Under the pieces are notes generated by a model. The model was given only the letters and a program-made list of their open reading frames with translations, searched no databases and was not told where the DNA came from. From contig JALVQI010000107.1 of assembly GCA_027031485.1 (NCBI GenBank), positions 1-38,384 of the forward strand: DNA of 38,384 nt, written 5' to 3'. The number at the start of each line of letters is the position of its first letter. Within the stretch, counting starts at the first letter, position 1. This stretch comes from Candidatus Aminicenantota bacterium (GTDB lineage: Bacteria; Acidobacteriota; Aminicenantia; JAMOAD01). The position numbers and the translations under genes were made by a program. Below are positions 26,229 to 35,352 of the stretch, piece after piece.

Positions 26229-26312
26229 TGCCGAGGAGGGGACTCGAACCCCTACAGGCCTACACCCGCCAACACCTCAAGCTGGTGCGTCTACCAATTC
26301 CGCCACCTCGGC
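26229..26312 (-). tRNA. tRNA-Leu (anticodon GAG)
   Basis: The 84-nt minus-strand sequence is a class II tRNA. It has acceptor stem GCCGAGG/CCTCGGC with discriminator A, and anticodon stem CCAGC/GTTGG around a loop with GAG. The long variable arm is typical of leucine tRNAs, and the T loop is TTCGAGT. CCA is not encoded. It lies 8 nt downstream of secG, as leuU (also a GAG leucine tRNA) does near secG in E. coli. Confidence 0.96.
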
Positions 26313-26320
26313 ATAAAAAT

Positions 26321-26623
26321 CTATTTTTTTGTCTTATTCTGGGTCTTGGAAATAGGTGGTTTCTTGGAAACCCCTTTTACAACCGATTTGGGCCCCTTAG
26401 CCTGAATTAAATAAAGGCTTAAAGAGGTAATCATAAAAAGTACTGCTAAGGTAACTGTAATTTTATGGAGAAGAGTTGTTGCTCCCCTCGGACCGAAAAC
26501 AGTTTGGCTTCCGGTCATTCCAAAAGCACTTGCAAGATCTCCGCCTTTACCCGACTGTAAAAGAACAACCAATATTAAAAAAAAGCTAACCAATACATGA
26601 ATTATAATCAGTAATGTTTCCAT
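26321..26623 (-). CDS. secG: Preprotein translocase subunit SecG
   Basis: SecG is the small non-essential partner of SecYE. The 100-residue product has two hydrophobic helices (about 4-22 and 53-73) around the signature LLQSGKGGDLASAFG and GATTLLHKIT, plus a basic C-terminal tail. Its ATG overlaps the tpiA stop codon by one base (TAATG), with GGAGG inside the end of tpiA, so translation is coupled. Confidence 0.95.
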   Translation of the reverse strand: METLLIIIHVLVSFFLILVVLLQSGKGGDLASAFGMTGSQTVFGPRGATTLLHKITVTLAVLFMITSLSLYLIQAKGPKSVVKGVSKKPPISKTQNKTKK

Positions 26624-27399
26624 TAACTCTCTCCTCCGCTAACTCTAATTCCTGCTTTAATAATTTCTAAAAAGGAATCTCCTTTCAAAGAAGCTCCTCC
26701 TACTAAAACTCCATCAATATCATTTTCTCTCATAAGAGAAAATGCATTGTCCGGCTTTACCGAGCCACCGTAGAGTATTATAGCATAACTTGCAACATTA
26801 TTTCCATACATTTTGGCAATTTTTTTACGGATAAAAGAGTGAACTTCTTCCGCTTGCTCAGGAGTGGCAGTTTCACCTGTGCCAATTGCCCAGATAGGTT
26901 CATATGCAACTATTATCTTTCTGGCATTCTCGGGAGAAATATCTTTAAATGCAAATTCAATCTGTTTTTCAACTTTTTCAAAAGTTCTTCCACCCTTTCT
27001 TTCCTCTAAGCTTTCTCCTATACATAAAATAGGAGTGATTGAATATTCAAGAGCCACTTTTATCTTTTTGTTAACATTTTCATCCGTTTCGCAAAAATAT
27101 TTTCTTCTTTCGGAATGGCCAATTATCACATAGTGAACACCAACATCTTTTAACATCAAAGGTGAAACCTCTCCGGTATACGCCCCTTCCTTTTCAAAAT
27201 ACATATTCTGAGCTGCAATTCCGATTGTGCTATCCTTTAAAGCTTCTGAGACGGATAAAAGAGAAGTAAAAGGAGGAGCTACAATCACCTTTATTTCCCC
27301 ATTATCCTTAAATCCTTTTCTTATTGTTTCAACAAGCTCCAGAGCTTCGCCCCTTGTTTTATGCATCTTCCAATTTCCGGCTATAACAATTTTTCTCAT
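26623..27399 (-). CDS. tpiA: Triosephosphate isomerase
   Basis: This enzyme interconverts dihydroxyacetone phosphate and glyceraldehyde 3-phosphate. The 258-residue TIM barrel shows GNWKMHK (K11), IGHSERR (catalytic H95), AYEPIWAIGTG (catalytic E167 and flexible loop 6) and ILYGGSVKPDN (phosphate binding). The start directly follows the pgk stop, as part of the glycolytic run gap-pgk-tpiA-secG. Confidence 0.97.
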   Translation of the reverse strand: MRKIVIAGNWKMHKTRGEALELVETIRKGFKDNGEIKVIVAPPFTSLLSVSEALKDSTIGIAAQNMYFEKEGAYTGEVSPLMLKDVGVHYVIIGHSERRKYFCETDENVNKKIKVALEYSITPILCIGESLEERKGGRTFEKVEKQIEFAFKDISPENARKIIVAYEPIWAIGTGETATPEQAEEVHSFIRKKIAKMYGNNVASYAIILYGGSVKPDNAFSLMRENDIDGVLVGGASLKGDSFLEIIKAGIRVSGGES

Positions 27400-28584
27400 T
27401 TATTCCTCCTTATCGCTCAGACACTCTATTCCCGGAAGAGTCTTTCCCGATAAAAACTCAAGCGATGCTCCTCCTCCTGTTGAAATATGAGTAATCTTAT
27501 CCGAAACTCCGGCTTTTTTTACAGCTGAGACAGAATCTCCTCCTCCTATGATGGAGATAAGGTCTCCCTCTGCAACAGCTTTTGCTATTTCCGTAGTTCC
27601 TCGGGAGAATTTATCAATTTCAAAAACTCCCATAGGGCCATTCCAGACGACAAGCTTTGCCTTTGAAATTTCCTCTTTATAAGAATTGATTGTCTTTTCT
27701 CCGATATCAACTCCAATATAATCATTTTCTATATCTTTTTCAAAAACTTTTACCTCTGCATCCTCCTTTATTTCCTTTGCGCAAACATGGTCCTGAGGGA
27801 AAAGCATCTTAACACCCCTTTCTCTGGCTTTTTCAATAAGCTCCTTTGCCTTTTCAAAGTGTTCCTTATCAAAAAGTGATTTTCCGATTTCATACCCGAG
27901 AGCCTTTAAAAAAGTATACGACATTCCTCCACCGATAAGAAGAGTATCGACATTGTCCAAAAGATTTTCAATGACCGGTATCTTACTCTTAACTTTGGCT
28001 CCTCCCAATATGGCGATATATGGTTTTTGGGGATTTTCAGTTGCCATTGAAAGATATTCAATTTCCTTTGCAATCAAAAAACCCATAGCAGCGGTTTTAA
28101 CAAAGGAGGCTATTCCGACAACAGAACTGTGTGCCCTGTGAGAGGCACCGAAAGCATCATTTACATATATATCTATATCCTTTGCCAATTCTTTTGAAAA
28201 ATTCTCATCATTTTTTGTTTCTCCGGGATTAAAGCGAACATTTTCCAGAAGCATTATATTTCCCGGTTTAAGCTCTTTTTTCAAAGATTCCACCTTTTCT
28301 CCGATAACCTCTCCCGGGAAAATCACCTCTTTATCCAACAGTCTGGAAAGCTCTTCCGCCACAGGTTTCAAAGAAAGTTCAGGCTTTACCTCTCCCTTTG
28401 GTCTTCCGAGATGGGAGGCTATTACAAGTTTAGCTCCTTTGGAAATCAAGTATTTTATCGTATCCAAAGCTTTTACTATTCTTGTGTTATCCTGAATTAC
28501 ACCATCTTTCAAAGGAACATTAAAATCCACTCTGAGAAAAACCCTCTTATCGTTCACCACTATTTCATCAACTCTTAATTTCAT
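27400..28584 (-). CDS. pgk: Phosphoglycerate kinase
   Basis: Pgk catalyses the ATP-forming step between 1,3-bisphosphoglycerate and 3-phosphoglycerate. Conserved segments are RVDFNVPLK, SHLGRPKG, LLENVRFNPGE, NDAFGASHRAHSSVVG, AILGGAKVKSKI, WNGPMGVFE and the C-terminal IIGGGDSVSAV...ISTGGGASLE. I chose ATG 28584, which has GGAGAGG just upstream. An in-frame TTG at 28596 would add four residues but would place its start inside that ribosome-binding site. About 394 residues, standard length. Confidence 0.97.
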   Translation of the reverse strand: MKLRVDEIVVNDKRVFLRVDFNVPLKDGVIQDNTRIVKALDTIKYLISKGAKLVIASHLGRPKGEVKPELSLKPVAEELSRLLDKEVIFPGEVIGEKVESLKKELKPGNIMLLENVRFNPGETKNDENFSKELAKDIDIYVNDAFGASHRAHSSVVGIASFVKTAAMGFLIAKEIEYLSMATENPQKPYIAILGGAKVKSKIPVIENLLDNVDTLLIGGGMSYTFLKALGYEIGKSLFDKEHFEKAKELIEKARERGVKMLFPQDHVCAKEIKEDAEVKVFEKDIENDYIGVDIGEKTINSYKEEISKAKLVVWNGPMGVFEIDKFSRGTTEIAKAVAEGDLISIIGGGDSVSAVKKAGVSDKITHISTGGGASLEFLSGKTLPGIECLSDKEE

Positions 28585-28621
28585 TTTCCTCTCCAAAAAT
28601 AAAAATTAGTGAGAAATCTTC

Positions 28622-30185
<1,564 letters not shown>

Positions 30186-30191
30186 ATCAAG

Positions 30192-30220
30192 ATTATATAC
30201 AAATTAACTTTTCTTGTAAA
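30192..30220 (-). promoter_or_regulatory. Strong promoter of the macrodomain-gap-pgk-tpiA-secG operon
   Basis: On the minus strand TTTACA (30215-30220, five of six) is followed after 17 bp by a perfect TATAAT (30192-30197). With a usual 6-nt discriminator, transcription starts at 30185, the A of the macrodomain ATG. This predicts a leaderless message. Confidence 0.65.
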
Positions 30221-30236
30221 TAAACCCCTTTGCGTC

Positions 30237-30516
30237 AAAAATAATATTACCGAAAGGTATATGTCTAACCGGGAAAAAAGTCAGACCTGTTTGACAAAAG
30301 GACGAAAATATAATATTTTAGGAAATTCACAAACAATTCTGGAGGTTTTCTATGAATTATTTTTTATCAGAAGAAGAACAAATGGTTAAAGAGATCGCAC
30401 GAAAAATTGCAGAAGAGAAGATTATTCCGGTAAGACAGAAGTATGACGAGGAAGGAATATTTCCTCACGATATAGTTGAGGTAATGGCTCAGAGTGATCT
30501 TTTCAGACTCTTTATT
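30237..30516 (+). repeat. Direct repeat, copy A: duplicated acyl-CoA dehydrogenase promoter and first 55 codons
   Basis: This 280-nt stretch matches 32002-32280 with 12 substitutions and one 1-nt indel by direct comparison. The core 30286-30389, which holds the promoter, ribosome-binding site, start codon and first codons, is identical. Similarity ends abruptly after codon 55. The two copies flank the pentapeptide-repeat channel gene. Confidence 0.92.
30291..30319 (+). promoter_or_regulatory. Candidate promoter of the truncated copy
   Basis: TTGACA (30291-30296) with TATTTT 17 bp downstream (30314-30319) is one reading. A perfect TATAAT at 30309-30314 also overlaps but has no -35 at proper distance. 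The same bases occur upstream of the intact gene at 32055-32083. The promoter core is unchanged between the copies. Confidence 0.5.
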
Positions 30517-30534
30517 ACAGGAAGTAAAAATTGA
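30352..30534 (+). pseudogene. Truncated acyl-CoA dehydrogenase N-terminal fragment
   Basis: The 60-codon ORF encodes residues 1-55 of the acyl-CoA dehydrogenase at 32116, with a single difference (Leu53 for Val), then five unrelated residues (TGSKN) and a stop. It keeps the same GGAGG ribosome-binding site and start. It contains only the first helices of the N-terminal domain and no FAD or substrate site, so it cannot be an active dehydrogenase. Five of its six differences from the intact copy are synonymous third-position changes. It may be a duplication remnant or a translated leader peptide for the channel gene 74 nt downstream. Confidence 0.85.
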
Positions 30535-30551
30535 GAATTTTTTGGATAAAT

Positions 30552-30581
30552 TTGAAAAAAATCTTAGTTCTTTGTTAGAAT
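30552..30581 (+). promoter_or_regulatory. Candidate own promoter of the channel gene
   Basis: TTGAAA (30552-30557) and TAGAAT (30576-30581) each match five of six consensus bases, with an 18-bp spacer. A transcript would begin near 30588, just ahead of the GGGGAG ribosome-binding site. The channel gene could therefore use this promoter and the duplicated one upstream. Confidence 0.45.
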
Positions 30582-30608
30582 ATAAATAACTATTTCAGGG
30601 GGAGAAGG

Positions 30609-31916
30609 ATGGCTAAGTGCAAATTTAAGACTGACGATGGGTGGGAATGCCCTTTAGATGCGGAACCCGGAAAGGATTACTGCTACTGGCACAAAAGGGA
30701 AAACGGGAAAAGTCCGAATAAAAATCAACTGGAAGTTTTAAAAAAACATAGAATAAAAGGAGCTTACCTTAGGAGAGCACACCTTGAGGGAGTTGACCTT
30801 AGTTTTGCACACTTTGAGGAAGCTGATCTTAGGGAGACATACCTTGAAGGAGCTGAGCTTTTGTTTGCATGCCTTGAGGGAACTAATCTTATAGGCGCCC
30901 ACCTTGAGGGAGCCAATCTTGTGTTGGCAAAAGTTAATGGAAAAACCGATTTTACCGGAACTTATCTTAATTATTCCAATCTTTCCTTTTCATATATTGA
31001 TGGGACGAAGACTTTGAGAAATGCAAAGTTTGATAGTAAAACCGAAATTAATGAGATTGTTGCAGGCCTCTTAAAAAAGAAAGATATAAAATTAACCATT
31101 CCTATAATAAATAAAACCCTTACTCTGAAAAGGATCAACACAGTTATCTTAGATGCGAAACAGATAGAGAAAAATCATCCAGAGTTGTATAAATTCCTAA
31201 GAATTATGGGGAGTCAGAAATATGCTAAATTAGAAAGCGTTTTTTTCTTTAACAAAGAGAAAAAATGCTTTGAAAATCATCCTGGTGAGTGCATTAAAAC
31301 TAAAAAAACATATGATCCTGTAATAAAAAAAATAGCAGAAAATCTGCATAGATATCTTTTATTAAAAAATTCGTCTCAAGATAAAAACCATCAAGAACAT
31401 GAAAAGGATCTGATAATTCAACTTTACGAAGCATCCTACGATGTATTTAACATGCTTTATTATTTCTACATCCAGAATGGAAAATTGGAAAAAGCTTTTG
31501 AAATGCATAGAAAAAGAAGTGATGTGAGAAGGAAACTTCTTATGGCAAAGGGAGGGTTGAAAAACAAAATAAGAGCTATCCTTTACGACTGGTTTATTTT
31601 AAAGTTTCTTACAGGATACGGATTAAATGTCTTTAGGCCCATTCTACTATCTTTTTTAACAATCATAACTTTTACTATGTTATTCTGGGCTACGGGGGGA
31701 ATTGTAAAAAGAATAGACAATATCTACTACAAACCGGATTTCTGGGATTATCTTTACCATAGCGTTACAACCTTCACAAGTCTGGGATATTCAAACATTG
31801 TCCCGAATCTGAAGATAGGACACCTGGCTCAGGGACTCGTTGCCACAGAATCCGTCCTTGGTGTATTTCTTATAGCTTTGATTATATTCACAATAACCTA
31901 CAGGATTTCCAAATAA
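30609..31916 (+). CDS. Pentapeptide-repeat 2TM ion channel with Cys/His N-terminus
   Basis: The N-terminus (4-32) has a Cys/His pattern (CKFKTDDGWECPLDAEPGKDYCYWH) that may bind zinc. Residues about 50-128 are A(D/N)L-type pentapeptide repeats, forming a right-handed beta-helix. A mixed, mostly helical region of unknown fold follows (about 150-335). The C-terminus is an Ion_trans_2-like pore: TM1 about 341-362, pore helix and filter TTFTSLGYSNIVP (387-399), and TM2 about 409-432. The filter reads GYS where potassium channels have GYG, so selectivity is uncertain. GGGGAG precedes the ATG. The gene sits between the two direct repeats and separates the macrodomain gene from the acd-etf operon; it looks inserted. 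Confidence 0.85.
   Translation: MAKCKFKTDDGWECPLDAEPGKDYCYWHKRENGKSPNKNQLEVLKKHRIKGAYLRRAHLEGVDLSFAHFEEADLRETYLEGAELLFACLEGTNLIGAHLEGANLVLAKVNGKTDFTGTYLNYSNLSFSYIDGTKTLRNAKFDSKTEINEIVAGLLKKKDIKLTIPIINKTLTLKRINTVILDAKQIEKNHPELYKFLRIMGSQKYAKLESVFFFNKEKKCFENHPGECIKTKKTYDPVIKKIAENLHRYLLLKNSSQDKNHQEHEKDLIIQLYEASYDVFNMLYYFYIQNGKLEKAFEMHRKRSDVRRKLLMAKGGLKNKIRAILYDWFILKFLTGYGLNVFRPILLSFLTIITFTMLFWATGGIVKRIDNIYYKPDFWDYLYHSVTTFTSLGYSNIVPNLKIGHLAQGLVATESVLGVFLIALIIFTITYRISK
30781..30930 (+). repeat. Five 30-bp tandem repeats inside the channel gene
   Basis: Units starting at 30781, 30811, 30841, 30871 and 30901 share the frame ACCTTGAGGG-AGNTNANCTT followed by a variable 10 bp. Each encodes two pentapeptides (ten residues). 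Similarity at the DNA level points to recent expansion by unequal crossing-over or replication slippage. Confidence 0.85.
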
Positions 31917-32001
31917 AACTGAGTCTTTTGTACATTAGGGACTGCAGGGGCTCTCTAATTTCCTAATTAATAATCATCTTTCTCTTCTTTGCCTTACTAA
32001 A

Positions 32002-32280
32002 AAAAATAATATTATCGAAATGTATATGTCTAATCGGAAAAAAATCAAGCCTGTTTGACAAAAGGACGAAAATATAATATTTTAGGAAATTCACAAACAA
32101 TTCTGGAGGTTTTCTATGAATTATTTTTTATCAGAAGAAGAACAAATGGTTAAGGAAATTGCACGAAAAATTGCCGAAGAGAAGATTATTCCGGTAAGGC
32201 AGAAGTATGACGAGGAAGGAATATTTCCTCACGATATAGTTGAGGTAATGGCTCAGAGTGATCTTTTCAGAGTCTTTATT
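32002..32280 (+). repeat. Direct repeat, copy B (intact acyl-CoA dehydrogenase start region)
   Basis: This is the partner of 30237-30516, and here it runs on into the full gene. Divergence is concentrated at the outer 45-50 nt and in the later codons, while 32050-32153 is identical to copy A. Confidence 0.92.
32055..32083 (+). promoter_or_regulatory. Candidate promoter of acd-etfB-etfA
   Basis: TTGACA (32055-32060) and TATTTT (32078-32083) at 17 bp, overlapped by TATAAT (32073-32078). A GGAGG at 32105-32109 and the ATG at 32116 follow. Confidence 0.5.
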
Positions 32281-33258
32281 CCCGAAGAGTATGATGGAAT
32301 GGGCCTTTCAACTCTGGCAATGCTTATCGCTGTGGAAGAGCTTTCCTATGGCTGTGCCGGAATAGCTCTTGCATATGCTGGTACTGCTCTTGGTATAACA
32401 CCTATCATTCTTTACGGGAATGAAGAACAGAAAAAAAAGTATTTACCTAAGGTTGCCAACGGAGCACTTGCCGCATTCGGTTTAACTGAGAGTGAAGCCG
32501 GAAGTGATGCAGGAAATATTAAAACAAGAGCCGAAAAAGACGGAGATTATTATATTATAAACGGAACAAAACAGTTTATCACCAATGGCGGAGAAGCTGA
32601 AATTTATGTGATTATTGCTCTTACAGATCCTTCAAGGGGAACAAGAGGAGCGACAGCTTTTATTCTTGAAAAGGGAATGGAAGGATTTGAGTTCGGTAAA
32701 AAAGAGGATAAGATGGGAATAAGAGCATCCGTTACGAGAGAACTTATTTTCAGAGATTTAAAAGTGCATAAAAGTCAGATTTTAGGTAGAGAAGGCGGCG
32801 GATTTTTAATGACAATGAAAACATTTGACAGAACAAGATTAGGAGTTGCAGCTCAGGCAGTTGGTATTGCTCAGGCTGCTCTTGATGCAGCTGTTTCCTA
32901 TGCAAAAAAGAGACATCAATTCGGGAAACCCATTGCCTCTTTTGAGGGATTACAGTATATGATGGCGGATATGGCTATTAAAGTTGAATCCGCGAGAGCC
33001 TTAACCTACATAGCGGCAAGAAATGTTGATGCAGGGGAAAAGGTAGCTGATATTACGGCAATGGCAAAGGCTTATGCTTCTGATGTTGCAATGCAGGTTA
33101 CCACGGATGCTGTTCAAATTTTCGGAGGATACGGTTATATGAAGGAATACCCTGTTGAGAAGATGATGAGAGATGCAAAAATTACTCAGATTTATGAAGG
33201 AACAAACCAGATTATGAGAAATATCATAGCATCACAACTGATAAAGAGGATAAAATGA
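32116..33258 (+). CDS. Acyl-CoA dehydrogenase, short-chain/butyryl-CoA type
   Basis: This FAD enzyme oxidises acyl-CoA to enoyl-CoA, or runs in reverse with bifurcating ETF. The 380-residue protein has the N-terminal helical domain (1-115), the signature FGLTESEAGSDAGN near 119-131 and the mid beta domain. The C-terminal domain carries RHQFGKPIASFEGLQYMMADM and QIYEGTNQIMRN, with the catalytic glutamate at E361. That position is typical of short-chain and butyryl-CoA dehydrogenases. It overlaps etfB by 4 nt (ATGA), so its electron acceptor is encoded in the same operon. Substrate chain length cannot be fixed from sequence alone. Confidence 0.94.
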   Translation: MNYFLSEEEQMVKEIARKIAEEKIIPVRQKYDEEGIFPHDIVEVMAQSDLFRVFIPEEYDGMGLSTLAMLIAVEELSYGCAGIALAYAGTALGITPIILYGNEEQKKKYLPKVANGALAAFGLTESEAGSDAGNIKTRAEKDGDYYIINGTKQFITNGGEAEIYVIIALTDPSRGTRGATAFILEKGMEGFEFGKKEDKMGIRASVTRELIFRDLKVHKSQILGREGGGFLMTMKTFDRTRLGVAAQAVGIAQAALDAAVSYAKKRHQFGKPIASFEGLQYMMADMAIKVESARALTYIAARNVDAGEKVADITAMAKAYASDVAMQVTTDAVQIFGGYGYMKEYPVEKMMRDAKITQIYEGTNQIMRNIIASQLIKRIK

Positions 33259-34043
33259 ATATCTTTGTATGTATAAAACAGGTTCCCAATACCACTGAGG
33301 TAAAGTGGGACCTTGAAAAGGGAACCTTGATAAGGGAAGGTGTTGAGTCAATTGTAAATCCATTTGACCTGTATGCTGTTGAAGAGGGATTGAGAATAAA
33401 GGAGAGATTGGGCGAAGGAAAGGTTATTGCAATCACAATGGGACCTCCTCAGGCGAAGGAAGCTTTAAGAGAGGTTGTCGCTATGGGTGTTGATGAAGGA
33501 ATCCTTGTTTCTGACAGAGCCTTTGCAGGAGCTGATACTCTTGCTACCTCCTACTCACTTTACAAGGCAATTGAAAAAATAGGAGATATAGGGATAATAA
33601 TTGCTGGCAAACAGGCCATTGACGGGGATACGGGACAGGTAGGCCCGGGAATTGCCTCATGGTTTAATTTTCCCCAGGTAACTTATGTAAGAAAGATTGT
33701 TGAGATAAATAAAGAAAAAGCAGTTGTCGAAAGATTGACAGACTATGGATATGATGTTGTCGAAATAGGACTGCCGGCTGTTATAACTGTTGTTAAGGAA
33801 ATAAATGAACCGAGATTGCCCTCTTTAAGAGGTAAGATGAAAGCAAAGAAGTTTGAACCTACTGTTTTCACCTCAAAAGACATTGAGGCTGAAGAGACAA
33901 AGATCGGGCTTCAGGGCTCTCCCACTCAGGTTAAAAAAGTTTTTTCACCTCCAAAGAGAAGCGGAGGAGAAAAGTTTGAAGGTGAAGCCGAAGAATTAGC
34001 TGAAATTCTTTTTAATAAATTAAAAGAATTAAAGGTTATATAG
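33255..34043 (+). CDS. etfB: Electron transfer flavoprotein beta subunit
   Basis: The 262-residue protein begins [13 protein letters not shown] and contains the EtfB features [33 protein letters not shown] and [13 protein letters not shown], then [28 protein letters not shown]. It binds AMP, or FAD in bifurcating ETFs, and receives electrons from the dehydrogenase encoded just upstream. It lies 8 nt before etfA. Confidence 0.95.
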   Translation: MNIFVCIKQVPNTTEVKWDLEKGTLIREGVESIVNPFDLYAVEEGLRIKERLGEGKVIAITMGPPQAKEALREVVAMGVDEGILVSDRAFAGADTLATSYSLYKAIEKIGDIGIIIAGKQAIDGDTGQVGPGIASWFNFPQVTYVRKIVEINKEKAVVERLTDYGYDVVEIGLPAVITVVKEINEPRLPSLRGKMKAKKFEPTVFTSKDIEAEETKIGLQGSPTQVKKVFSPPKRSGGEKFEGEAEELAEILFNKLKELKVI

Positions 34044-34051
34044 GTGATAAG

Positions 34052-35245
34052 ATGGGAGTTACAGGTATATGGGTAATTGAAGAACAATGCACCGGTTGCG
34101 GTGTTTGTGTTGATGCATGCCCTTTTGATGCAATAAGAATTAATGAAGAGGGTATTGCCGAAATAGATGAAGAAAAGTGCACCCTTTGCGGAGCCTGTGT
34201 TGATGCATGCCCCTTTGATGCAATTGAAATGAAAAGGGGAGAATCCTCTGTTGAAATAAATAAAGGAGATTATTCGGGAATATTGACATTTGCCGAAGTT
34301 AATGAGGGAGAACTCTCAAAGGTTGCACTTGAGATGCTTTCGGCAGGAAGAGATATTGCCGATAAAAGAGGAACAAAGCTGTACTCTGTTTTGATAGGTG
34401 GAGAGGGAGTTGAAAAGCATGCTAAAACACTTATCAATCATGGTGCTGATACTGTATATTATATTGAGCACAAAGATCTTTTCCACTTTCATGATGAGCT
34501 CTATTCCGAAGCTTTGAAAAAATTAGTGGAGGAGATAAAGCCAGAGGTTTTCATAGGAGGAGCTTCCGCTGTCGGAAGAGCACTTTTGCCCAGACTTGCC
34601 GCAAATATTCAAACGGGGCTTACAGCAGATTGCACGGAGCTTGATATTGACACGGAAACAGGAAATCTTCTCCAGACAAGGCCGGCATTTGGCGGGAATA
34701 TAATGGCTACTATTTTAACACCAAACCACAGACCTCAAATTGCGACAATAAGGCCGAGAGTCATGCCTGTTCCTGAGGAAAAGGATAGGGATGGTGAAAT
34801 TAAAAGGTTTGAGTTTGACCCAACTCCCTATAAAATTTCGAAAATAATAAAAGAAGCGGTGATTTTGGGAGACGAAGAGGTTAATTTGCATGAGGCGGAA
34901 GTAATAGTTTCTGCTGGTAGAGGAGTCGGAAGTAAAGAAAATATGAATCTTATATATGAATTTGCAAAAAAGCTTGGCGCAGCTGTCGGAGCTTCAAGGG
35001 CTGTTGTTGATGCGGGCTGGATTTCATATCCCCATCAGGTAGGACAGACGGGAACAACCGTTGCTCCTAAAATTTATATTGCCTGTGGAATCTCGGGAGC
35101 TATCCAGCATCAGGTGGGTATGCGCTCAAGTGATATAATCATTGCAATAAACTCTGATCCGGAAGCCCCTATTTTTGATATTGCCACCTATGGTTTTGTG
35201 GGAGATTTACACAAAATTATTCCTGAGCTGATGAAAAAGCTATGA
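34052..35245 (+). CDS. etfA: Electron transfer flavoprotein alpha subunit with N-terminal 2[4Fe-4S] ferredoxin domain
   Basis: The first 60 residues are a two-cluster ferredoxin domain with cysteines at 13, 16, 19, 23 and 43, 46, 49, 53. A typical EtfA follows: the N-terminal alpha/beta domain (from about 70) and the FAD-binding C-terminal domain ([28 protein letters not shown]...[12 protein letters not shown]). The ferredoxin extension is found in ETFs of anaerobes that exchange electrons with ferredoxin, including LctB/EtfA proteins of bifurcating or confurcating complexes. AGGTGATAAG precedes the ATG. It is the last gene of the operon. Confidence 0.95.
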   Translation: MGVTGIWVIEEQCTGCGVCVDACPFDAIRINEEGIAEIDEEKCTLCGACVDACPFDAIEMKRGESSVEINKGDYSGILTFAEVNEGELSKVALEMLSAGRDIADKRGTKLYSVLIGGEGVEKHAKTLINHGADTVYYIEHKDLFHFHDELYSEALKKLVEEIKPEVFIGGASAVGRALLPRLAANIQTGLTADCTELDIDTETGNLLQTRPAFGGNIMATILTPNHRPQIATIRPRVMPVPEEKDRDGEIKRFEFDPTPYKISKIIKEAVILGDEEVNLHEAEVIVSAGRGVGSKENMNLIYEFAKKLGAAVGASRAVVDAGWISYPHQVGQTGTTVAPKIYIACGISGAIQHQVGMRSSDIIIAINSDPEAPIFDIATYGFVGDLHKIIPELMKKL

Positions 35246-35352
35246 AAATAATCAAAGTATTGAATATGAAACTATCAATAAATAGATTTGATAATAAGAT
35301 TCTTTAATTTAAAGTTGTATTTTTTAGGAATAAAAGCAGAAAAGAAACTTTC

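Noticed and set aside
26023-26316. Plus-strand ORF of about 97 codons across the tRNA region
   Set aside because: It is the antisense reading of rpmB and the two tRNA genes; such translations (EGTRTPTGLHPPTPQAG-like) are a known false-protein artefact.
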